NCBI GenBank assembly: GCA_040901765.1
Contig: JBBDYG010000081.1
Location: 1 to 21,784 of the forward strand
DNA from: JBBDYG01 sp040901765
GTDB lineage: Bacteria; Planctomycetota; Planctomycetia; Pirellulales; Lacipirellulaceae
Direction of reading: 5' to 3'
Length of the DNA: 21,784 nt
A model generated the notes under the pieces. It saw nothing but the letters and a program-made list of their open reading frames with translations. It ran no database searches and was not told the origin of the DNA. Each line of letters begins with the position of its first letter. Within the stretch, counting starts at the first letter, position 1. Position numbers and translations under genes: made by a program. Below are positions 15,548 through 21,784 of this stretch, piece after piece.

Positions 15548-16072
15548 TCATTTCGAAGCACGATCGTCGCCTTCGGCTTCATGTTCATGCTCCACGGCAC
15601 CGCGAAACGGTTTGCCATTGATCGTTATTACGAGTTGCGGTGCGGCATCCTCGCGGTCCAAATCTTTGGCTAGCTCGGCATCGGATGAAACAAACCGCGA
15701 CGACTTGCCTGTTGGATCACCTTGGTCCGCCGATGCCGTAAGTTTGAACTGTTCGCCCTGGCCGTCGTGAGTGAGGTTGATGGTGACGTCGGTTGCATCG
15801 ATCGGCACACTGGCCTTTGCGGCTGAATCGAGTACATAGATCGTCACGGTGCCGGCCGCATCGTCGTGAACCAATTCGGCATGGTACTCTTCGTTGCCCA
15901 GTTCGATCAGACTGCCACCGTGCGGGCCGGTGGTCGGGTGCGCGTGTTCATCGTGTCCCGCTTCCCCATGGCCTGGATCCGCGGGTTGTTCCTTATCAGC
16001 GGAGCCGCATCCAGCCAACGTGAGACCCACGACCAGAGTAGTGACGGACAAGTTACAAAAACGTGCGATCAT
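15548..16072 (-). CDS. His-rich periplasmic lipoprotein
   Basis: 174 aa. The signal ends in lipobox LTLAGC (Cys22). A His/Asp-rich stretch follows (PGHGEAGHDEHAHPTTGPHGG, about 33-53), then a beta-rich body with EYHAELVHDD, VTIYVLD and VTINLTHDG, and a His-rich end EHEHEAEGDD. The composition suggests buffering of divalent metal outside the inner membrane between pump components. Such proteins are frequent beside CusA/CzcA genes in planctomycetes, to my recollection, and have no assigned biochemical role. ATG 16072 is favoured by GGGAG 7 bases upstream. It lies 75 bases after the RND permease gene, and its stop overlaps a possible ATPase start. Confidence 0.82.
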   Translation of the reverse strand: MIARFCNLSVTTLVVGLTLAGCGSADKEQPADPGHGEAGHDEHAHPTTGPHGGSLIELGNEEYHAELVHDDAAGTVTIYVLDSAAKASVPIDATDVTINLTHDGQGEQFKLTASADQGDPTGKSSRFVSSDAELAKDLDREDAAPQLVITINGKPFRGAVEHEHEAEGDDRASK

Positions 16073-16147
16073 CTTGAAACTCCCTTTTAACAATTAGGTG
16101 TCTGTGTGGAATTGCGATGCGAACGAGCGCGATTCAATAGTTTGTCA

Positions 16148-19100
16148 CTAAATGTCCTCCTTTGAATCGAGTGATATCAAACCCTGGTCTGCTTCAACAA
16201 CTCGGCGGGCGCTCTTGAGACCCAGCGTCCAGAACAGCGCTGGATGCACAAAGAAATCGAGCAGCGTGGAGCTGATGAGGCCACCCACGATCACGGTGGC
16301 GACGGGGTACAGGATTTCCTTGCCTGGCTCGCCGGCCGCCAGGGTCAGCGGAACGAGCGCGATCCCCGCGGTCAGCGCCGTCATGAGCACCGGCGCGAGC
16401 CGCTCCAGACCGCCCCGCACGATCATTTCCTTCGTCCAGCTTTCGCCCTCGTATTTCACCAAGTGCAAGTAGTGATTGAGCAGAAGAATTCCGTTTCGAG
16501 AGGCGACGCCGACTAACGCGATGAAGCCGACCATTGCGGCAATGGTGAGGGTTTGCTGGGTGATGACCAGCGCGGCGACGGCGCCGATAAACGCCATCGG
16601 CAATGCCGCCATTACTTGCAACGAGAGATTGATCGACTTGAACATCGTAAACAGCACGAGGAAGATACCCACGAGGGACGCCAGGAACAGCAGAGCGATG
16701 GTTCGCGATGCCGATTGCTGGCTTTCGAATTGGCCGCTGTACTCGATAAAGTAACCCGGCGGCAAAGCCGCTTCGATCGGCGCTAGCCGCTTACGGATGT
16801 CGTTGACAACGTCGACCAGACCGCGGTCCCTGACGTTGCACTGCACCACGATCCGGCGTCGCACCTGCTCGCGGCTAATCATGTTCGGCCCACCCGCCTT
16901 GTAAATGCGCGCCACATCTTCGAGCTTCACCGCTCCGCCATTGGGCGAATCGATGACCACGCGCTTGAGCGCATTCAAATCCTCGCGAAACGGTTCGTCG
17001 AGACGCACCGTGAGATCGAACGTTCGCTGACCCTCGAGGATTTGGGACACGATCTCACCTTGCATGGCCGTCTCGACGAATTGATTGACCACGTTTCGCC
17101 GCAAGCCAAATTGCTCGAGCTTGTTTGCATCCGCCTCGATGCGAAGCTGCGGAATGATCGCCTGCTGTTCGACTTGTAAATCGCGGACGCCCGGAACTCC
17201 GGCGATGGCCGCCTGCATTTTTTGGGCCTCTCGCCTGAGCACGTCTAAGTCGTCGCCGTATAGCTTAATCGCCACCTGCGCTTTCACCCCGGACAACATA
17301 TGAGAAATCAGGTGTGCCAGGGGCTGCTCAACCGACGTTACAATACCGGGCACATCCGCCAGCGCCTCGCTGATTTCCTCAATCACCTCCTCGCGGGAAC
17401 GCTCCGTGTCGGGTCTAATCGTGGCGACTATTTCGGTGACGTTGACGCCCTCGGCATGTTCGTCTAGCTCGCCCCGGCCAGTTTTGCGGACGAACGCGAC
17501 GATGTCGTCGATTTCTTGGAGTCGCCGTTCGACGTGTGCCGACACCGCGTTGGATGTGGAGAGCGATGTCCCCGGCGGCAGCAGGACATTGACCTGCACG
17601 GCGCCTTCGTTGAACGGCGGTAAAAAGTCGCGACCCAATCCGAGCAATGCGATCACCGCCACAGCGACTGCGGCTATCGTGCCCCCCAGAATGGGCACGG
17701 GAAAACGAAGGCTGAAGCGGATCACAAGCTGGGCCACCCATTTGAGAGCACGCAGAACGTAGCCATCGGCCTGGTGTTCCATCAGCCGCGCGTGCCCCAA
17801 CAGCCAATAGGAAAGCACCGGTGTGACGGTCAGCGATACCAGCAGCGAAGCCAGAATCGAGACGATGTACGCAATCCCCAGCGGCGCGAACAGGCGTCCC
17901 TCCATGCCTGACAGTGCAAACAGCGGCACAAATACCAGCACCACAATGATCGTGCTGTACACAATCGAATTGCGAACCTCGGTGCTGGCCTGATACACAA
18001 CCTGCAACGGGGGCTTGGGATTCGAGCTGTGCCGATTCTCGCGCAATCGTCGAAAGATATTCTCAACGTCGACAATCGCATCGTCCACCAGCTCGCCGAT
18101 GGCGACCGCCAAGCCGCCTAGACTCATCGTGTTAATCGACAGGCCAAACCATGCGAATACGAGGGCGGTCATGACGATCGACAAAGGAATGGCGGTCAGC
18201 GTGATGAAGGTCGTCCGCAGATTTTGCAAGAAGACAAACAGAATGATGACCACCAGAATGCCGCCGTCTCGCAGGGCTTCCATGACGTTTTCAATGGCGC
18301 GGTCGATGAACGCTTTCTGTTGATAAAGCGCTGGAAGCACGCGCACATCGGATGGCAAAGAGGGCTGAAGTTCCTCTAGCGCGGCAATTACGCGTTCGGT
18401 GACGTGGCGAGTGTCGGCGCTGGGCTGCTTGTTGATGGTCAGCACGACGGCTGGCCCTCCATCGAAATTCCCGCTCGGTGTTCTTGCAAAAGCGGAACTG
18501 TCGCCGCGCTTGACCTGCGGACCCTCGACGATCCGCGCCACTTGGGCGAGGCGTACCGATTGCCCATCGCGGTGCGTTATGACGATCCGACCTAGCTGGT
18601 CAATCGTCTGGACTCGGCCGAGTGCTCGGACCAGGAATTCGTTCGGACCCTGTTCATCCAGGTAGCCGCCGGCGGTATTCTGATTGCTTTCCCGAAGCGC
18701 CGTGATAACCTGGTCGAGCGTCACGCCGAACCGAATCAGTTCATTGGGATCGACCAGCACTTGAAACTGCTTGCGCTCGCCCCCCATGACGATCACTTGT
18801 GAAACACCGGGGATTGTCAGGAGCCGTTGCCGCACAACCCAATCGGCCAAGGTTCGCAACTCCATCGGCGACGTTTTGTCGCCCGCGCTGTACATGCCGA
18901 CAATCTGAATTTGACCCATGATCGACGATATGGGCGCAAGCTGTGGCATGACGCCTTCGGGTAATTGCTCGGCAACTACCGCAATCCGTTCATTCACAAC
19001 CTGACGGTCATTGTAAATGTCGGTGCCCCAGTCGAACTCCACGTAAATCACGGACAAGCCGACGCCAGAAGTGCTACGCACATCCTGAACGCCGGTCGCA

Positions 19101-19324
19101 CCGTTGAGGGCCGTTTCCAGCGGGAAGGTAATCAGCGTCTCAACCTCTTCGGGCGCCATCCCCGCTGCCTCGGTCATGATGACCACGCGGGGGCGATTGA
19201 GATCGGGAAAGACGTCGATCGGCAGTTGAGTGGCTTGCCAGCCGCCATACACAACGAGGAATAGCGCGAACGCAATCACCAACAGGCGATTCTGAAGCGA
19301 AAAGCGTATGACGGCGTTCAGCAT
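16148..19324 (-). CDS. CusA/CzcA-family heavy-metal RND efflux permease
   Basis: 1058 aa, the normal length for the family. It starts MLNAVIRFSLQNRLLVIAFA (TM1), followed by LPIDVFPDLNRPRV (34-47), GMAPEEVETLITFPLE, and TM4 AVAIGELVDDAIVDVENIFRR (about 406-426) with D414, D415 and E421 as candidate proton-relay or metal residues. ALSGMEGRLFAPLG, EFLVRALG and GEPGKEILYPVATVIVGGL are also present. The VDDAIVDVEN version differs from the CusA-like permease in this window and suggests divalent ions (Zn, Co, Cd, Ni), though substrate cannot be fixed from motifs. GGAGG lies 10 bases before the ATG. The gap to the adaptor gene is 24 bases, so the two are surely co-transcribed. Together with the TolC-family protein they would form a tripartite pump. 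Confidence 0.95.
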   Translation of the reverse strand: MLNAVIRFSLQNRLLVIAFALFLVVYGGWQATQLPIDVFPDLNRPRVVIMTEAAGMAPEEVETLITFPLETALNGATGVQDVRSTSGVGLSVIYVEFDWGTDIYNDRQVVNERIAVVAEQLPEGVMPQLAPISSIMGQIQIVGMYSAGDKTSPMELRTLADWVVRQRLLTIPGVSQVIVMGGERKQFQVLVDPNELIRFGVTLDQVITALRESNQNTAGGYLDEQGPNEFLVRALGRVQTIDQLGRIVITHRDGQSVRLAQVARIVEGPQVKRGDSSAFARTPSGNFDGGPAVVLTINKQPSADTRHVTERVIAALEELQPSLPSDVRVLPALYQQKAFIDRAIENVMEALRDGGILVVIILFVFLQNLRTTFITLTAIPLSIVMTALVFAWFGLSINTMSLGGLAVAIGELVDDAIVDVENIFRRLRENRHSSNPKPPLQVVYQASTEVRNSIVYSTIIVVLVFVPLFALSGMEGRLFAPLGIAYIVSILASLLVSLTVTPVLSYWLLGHARLMEHQADGYVLRALKWVAQLVIRFSLRFPVPILGGTIAAVAVAVIALLGLGRDFLPPFNEGAVQVNVLLPPGTSLSTSNAVSAHVERRLQEIDDIVAFVRKTGRGELDEHAEGVNVTEIVATIRPDTERSREEVIEEISEALADVPGIVTSVEQPLAHLISHMLSGVKAQVAIKLYGDDLDVLRREAQKMQAAIAGVPGVRDLQVEQQAIIPQLRIEADANKLEQFGLRRNVVNQFVETAMQGEIVSQILEGQRTFDLTVRLDEPFREDLNALKRVVIDSPNGGAVKLEDVARIYKAGGPNMISREQVRRRIVVQCNVRDRGLVDVVNDIRKRLAPIEAALPPGYFIEYSGQFESQQSASRTIALLFLASLVGIFLVLFTMFKSINLSLQVMAALPMAFIGAVAALVITQQTLTIAAMVGFIALVGVASRNGILLLNHYLHLVKYEGESWTKEMIVRGGLERLAPVLMTALTAGIALVPLTLAAGEPGKEILYPVATVIVGGLISSTLLDFFVHPALFWTLGLKSARRVVEADQGLISLDSKEDI

Positions 19325-19348
19325 GCCAAGTATTCCTCCCCCAGTAGA

Positions 19349-20737
19349 TCAATGGTTGTGGCCGGCGTGCGGATCGATGCCGCTGCCCGCTTTATTCTTA
19401 AGCGCGAGGTGCATTTGATAGGCGCCTTGCCCGGCGACTACGTCGCCGGGAAACAGTGCGCCGTCATTGGCGACAACAACCGAGTTTCGGTCGGCGAATT
19501 CAACATGAATCGGCACCCGCTCAAAGTGGTCTCCGTTCTGCCGGTACACGTATCGTTCGCCACCTTCCTCAACCACCGCCTCGACAGGAAGCACAATTCG
19601 CTCCGGCAGCTCGTCGATCGGCACGCTCAGCTCCATGCGTTGGCCGGGTTTAAATCGCCATTCGATGAAACGGCGACCTTCCGGCGTCTTCTTATCTAGT
19701 ACAATCTCATTCGGCAACTTGAGAAAGAATCGCAAGGCCCGTGACTCGGGGTCCACTTGGTCGGCAAGATATAGGACTTCTAACGAGGGAATTGCCGTCG
19801 GTTCGCCCTCGCCTACGAGCAGATTGGCCGCGATCTTCCTGCCTTCGCGTGCTGTTTGTCGCAGGCGCGGCGCGTCATCTTCGAAGGCTCGGCCCTCGAC
19901 GAACAACTCGCAATGGTCCGCCAGTATGGCCAGATCTTGGCCGACTTCGACTTGCTCACCGACTGATACTGGCAGCCGCTGCACGTGGTAGACATGATCT
20001 CCGCTACAACTATCGCCTGCATGGGTGGCGATGGGAGCCTGGACCGTGAGGCCTTGCAACAGTTGCTTCGTCTCAAGGATGTTTGCGACTTGCTCCTCGT
20101 TGAGACCATGCAACAACAGCGCTTGCTCGTCTGCCCGGAGCGATGCTTCGAGTTTCGTTTTCTCGTACTCCTGTTCCAAAATCCGTTTACCCGCAATCAC
20201 GCCCTCGCCAAGTGACTTGAGCCTCGCGATCTCGCGGTTGACAATCTCGAGACTTTCGGCCGTTTTGAGATAGTCTCGTTGGGAGGTGACAAGCTCCTCG
20301 TGAGTGAGTCGCAACTCAAACATTTTGCTGCCTGGATCGATGGCCTCGCCTTCCACTACGTCAATTGACTTTATCACTCCGGTAAGCGGCGCTGTGATGT
20401 GAGTTTGCGTTCGACCGGGCTGTTCGACGACGATTGCGGGCAGGGTTTCGGTCCGCTGGAATGTTTGCAGAGCGACCGTAATTGGGCGGAAGCCGATGTT
20501 TTTCAGACCCGTGGCGCTGATTTGGATGGAACTACCTTCGTCCGCTCCATGCGCGGCATGAGGATCCTCGTGCTCCGCCGCCGCGCCCGATTCGGGAGGT
20601 GACTCGCCGGCGACGTAGGGCATCCAACGTCCGCGAGTCGCCCACGCAGCGACGGAAATAACGATCACGAGCAGCATCGCTGCTACCCACCACCAGTGGC
20701 TGGTCCCGCGCGGCGGAACGTTTGTTGGAGACGACAT
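19349..20737 (-). CDS. HlyD/CusB-type efflux adaptor with His-rich ends
   Basis: 462 aa periplasmic adaptor for the adjacent RND permease. It has a membrane anchor WWWVAAMLLVIVISVAAW (about 15-32), a His/Glu-rich segment AAAEHEDPHAAHG (52-64), and a first lipoyl half TAPLTGVIKSIDVVEGEAI (114-133). A helical hairpin follows (about 143-225), then the second lipoyl half QAPIATHAG...VSVGEQVEVGQDLAILAD (233-274) and beta-barrel and membrane-proximal strands (275-440). The C-terminus is DPHAGHNH. A short insert with GDSCSGDHVYHVQ (241-253) interrupts the lipoyl lobe and adds one Cys and two His. His at both ends and in the insert would suit capture of divalent metal. The upstream site is a weak GGGA. 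The preceding gene on this strand starts a 156-base gap away. Confidence 0.92.
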   Translation of the reverse strand: MSSPTNVPPRGTSHWWWVAAMLLVIVISVAAWATRGRWMPYVAGESPPESGAAAEHEDPHAAHGADEGSSIQISATGLKNIGFRPITVALQTFQRTETLPAIVVEQPGRTQTHITAPLTGVIKSIDVVEGEAIDPGSKMFELRLTHEELVTSQRDYLKTAESLEIVNREIARLKSLGEGVIAGKRILEQEYEKTKLEASLRADEQALLLHGLNEEQVANILETKQLLQGLTVQAPIATHAGDSCSGDHVYHVQRLPVSVGEQVEVGQDLAILADHCELFVEGRAFEDDAPRLRQTAREGRKIAANLLVGEGEPTAIPSLEVLYLADQVDPESRALRFFLKLPNEIVLDKKTPEGRRFIEWRFKPGQRMELSVPIDELPERIVLPVEAVVEEGGERYVYRQNGDHFERVPIHVEFADRNSVVVANDGALFPGDVVAGQGAYQMHLALKNKAGSGIDPHAGHNH

Positions 20738-20893
20738 ATATTACTTTCCCGGTGGTGAATTTCCACGCACCCTGTTTGTGAATCAACCTGAGGGATCAGT
20801 CAACGAAACTCGCGCAACGACGAAGCGCTATTCATCATTTGCTGGGAGCGTCGAACTCTCGCAGCTTCTAAGAAGGGCCGAAAGAGTGCCGGC

Positions 20894-21340
20894 TCAGATT
20901 ACAAGCACGCACAACTGAAGGTGCAGGCGCAGAGGTAGCGCGGCAGATCGCCGGCAGGAATCGTCCGGAGAAGCAATGTTCGCAAGTCCCGGAGATATGA
21001 CAGCCGAAGTTGACGAAGAAACTATCGCCGTGTGATTCAATTCCAACTGGATCAACTTGTCAGGGCAAAGAGGCTTCGTATCGAGCCAATGGCATGAGGC
21101 ATGCGGACAGCTATGTTGCGGTGCAGAGGACGACTCGACAACGCATTCCAAGCTTTCGTTGCCGTCACCGGCACTCGGCTGTTGGGGATCGCCATGCTCT
21201 TCATGCTCACAGTAAGTATCGTGACTCGTCGCATGGCTTCCCCGCGACGCGGTCGCTGGGTGCGCACCATGTCCGCAACATCCAAAGATGCCGTGTGCCA
21301 ACACATGCAGACAGGTGATAACGCTTATCAAACGGTTCAT
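20894..21340 (-). CDS. Cys/His-rich exported small protein heading the right gene set
   Basis: 148 aa from the ATG at 21340 (a GTG two codons earlier is an alternative; neither has a clear ribosome site). A hydrophobic N-terminus MNRLISVITCLHVLAHGIFG leads into GCCGHGAHP. There are about 10 Cys and 13 His, concentrated at 21-50 (CCGHGAH, SHATSHDTYCEHEEH) and 77-92 (HSCPHASCHW, LC). The C-terminus is basic then hydrophobic (ALPLRLHLQLCVLVI). The pattern suggests a periplasmic or membrane-tethered metal ligand or sensor. I associate such proteins with planctomycete efflux loci but know no function. It precedes the adaptor gene by 156 bases and is the likely first gene of the set. Confidence 0.7.
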   Translation of the reverse strand: MNRLISVITCLHVLAHGIFGCCGHGAHPATASRGSHATSHDTYCEHEEHGDPQQPSAGDGNESLECVVESSSAPQHSCPHASCHWLDTKPLCPDKLIQLELNHTAIVSSSTSAVISPGLANIASPDDSCRRSAALPLRLHLQLCVLVI

Positions 21341-21439
21341 CGTCACGTGATGTTAACCGAGGATCCGGATCGATTTGAATTGTCTCTCGAAAGTCTGATC
21401 AAGTCTAGCTCGGCTGGGCGGTCCACCGGGGGCTCTTTG

Positions 21440-21460
21440 AGCTTGGGAAACCTCCAAGCT
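21440..21460. promoter_or_regulatory. Perfect 7-bp inverted repeat upstream of the right set
   Basis: AGCTTGG (21440-21446) and CCAAGCT (21454-21460) are separated by 7 bases. The site is about 100 bases upstream of the first gene of the right minus-strand set, a reasonable place for an operator, or a hairpin ending an upstream transcript. No U-run follows on the minus strand. Confidence 0.3.
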
Positions 21461-21509
21461 GGTTCTCTAAAAATTCTGTCGCCTGCGGCTGGCCCCAACC
21501 CTCCCCTGG

Positions 21510-21604
21510 CAGCATTGCCACCAGCTTCGCCACCCCCCCTGGAGGTGGCAATGTGGCAATCCTCTACAAAAACAGGGGTTGTGCGCCGACACGTGGCAAT
21601 GCTG
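21510..21604. repeat. GTGGCAAT octamer cluster with 12-bp inverted repeat
   Basis: GTGGCAAT occurs in direct tandem at 21545-21552 and 21553-21560, again at 21593-21600, and inverted at 21514-21521. The outer copies extend to a perfect 12-bp inverted repeat, CAGCATTGCCAC (21510-21521) and GTGGCAATGCTG (21593-21604). It could be protein-binding sites, a mobile-element end, or a repetitive codon pattern in a decayed gene. Confidence 0.6.
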
Positions 21605-21742
21605 ATCCCTCGTGGCTCCGCGGAATCTCACTCGACAAGCCGCTCGGTCGGATGTTTTTCGACCCTGGTGATGAAATGCGTGCCTTCGCGGTGCGCAGAT
21701 GCGAGAGAAGTTTTCATTTTGCCAGCTACGTGTGCGCGCGGC

Positions 21743-21758
21743 GTGGCACAGTGGCACA
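21743..21758. repeat. Tandem octamer GTGGCACA x2
   Basis: Two directly adjoining copies of GTGGCACA (21743-21750, 21751-21758), close in sequence to the GTGGCAAT pair about 200 bases to the left. They share the GTGGCA core and the 8-base period. Confidence 0.55.
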
Positions 21759-21784
21759 AACGCGGAAACCCGCATCGCCACAAA

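Larger units (their letters stand above)
21347..21784. other. Right-end region with no convincing gene
   Basis: The 440 bases upstream of the Cys/His-rich protein gene have only short, mutually overlapping frames on both strands. A minus-strand frame from about 21543 to a TAG near 21415 (reading PPPGGVAKLVAMLPGEGWGQ and onward) looks somewhat protein-like, but an upstream in-frame stop cuts it. It could be the tail of a decayed gene. The promoter of the right set should lie here; I see no clear -35/-10 pair. Confidence 0.5.

Noticed and set aside
21467..21781. Minus-strand open frame of 104 codons at the right end
   Set aside because: Composition is Arg/His/Cys/Trp-rich without motifs, no ribosome site is visible, and parallel frames look equally plausible, so it is not called as a gene.
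1..21784. CRISPR arrays, insertion sequences, rRNA, riboswitches
   Set aside because: No regularly spaced direct repeats, transposase motifs, rRNA segments or recognisable metal-riboswitch cores were seen.

Overview
The window (about 60% G+C by eye) looks like a chromosomal piece of a planctomycete, probably of the Pirellulales. This is inferred from a degraded DUF1501 gene, from the style of the secreted and lipoprotein genes, and from small proteins of a kind I associate with planctomycete metal-efflux loci. No taxonomic marker is complete: rho is cut at the left edge and one tRNA-Ser(GGA) follows it.

Layout. Positions 1-452 hold the C-terminal third of rho. A tRNA-Ser (546-628) follows, then a frameshifted remnant of a DUF1501 gene (about 715-959). 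From there almost everything is a heavy-metal efflux island in two minus-strand gene sets around one plus-strand gene. The right set (21340 down to 13302) encodes a Cys/His-rich exported protein, an HlyD/CusB-type adaptor, a 1058-aa RND permease, a His-rich lipoprotein and a Zn/Cd/Pb-type P1B ATPase. The single outer-membrane factor (TolC family, 11838-13292, plus strand) ends 9 bases from the ATPase gene. The left set (11580 down to 1093) encodes a Cys-rich exported protein, a large multi-domain adaptor, a possible 23-aa coupled ORF, a VKOR-like/SPW membrane protein, two tiny Cys/Met-rich membrane proteins, a 1453-aa CusA-like permease and two Cys-containing lipoproteins. The last 440 bases hold no convincing gene but carry repeated octamers and inverted repeats.

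How the parts fit. Each minus-strand set supplies an inner-membrane RND pump and a periplasmic adaptor, and the one TolC-family protein could serve both. The left set looks specialised for Cu(I)/Ag(I): a heavy-metal-binding N-terminal motif and a CusF-like C-terminal domain on the adaptor, CusA-like motifs in the permease, Met-rich small proteins and a thiol-redox candidate. The right set looks aimed at divalent ions: a P1B-2 type ATPase and an RND permease with a VDDAIVDVEN-type TM4. No metal-responsive regulator is encoded in the window.

The most interesting signal is a Cys module with invariant spacing (C-x25-CC-x2-C, beginning ICPVT and containing LGSMG). It occurs three times: once as a small lipoprotein, once inserted in the middle of the left adaptor, and once before that adaptor's CusF-like tail. 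Also notable are the two large insertions in the 1453-aa permease and a long inverted repeat with a UUCG-capped inner hairpin in front of it.
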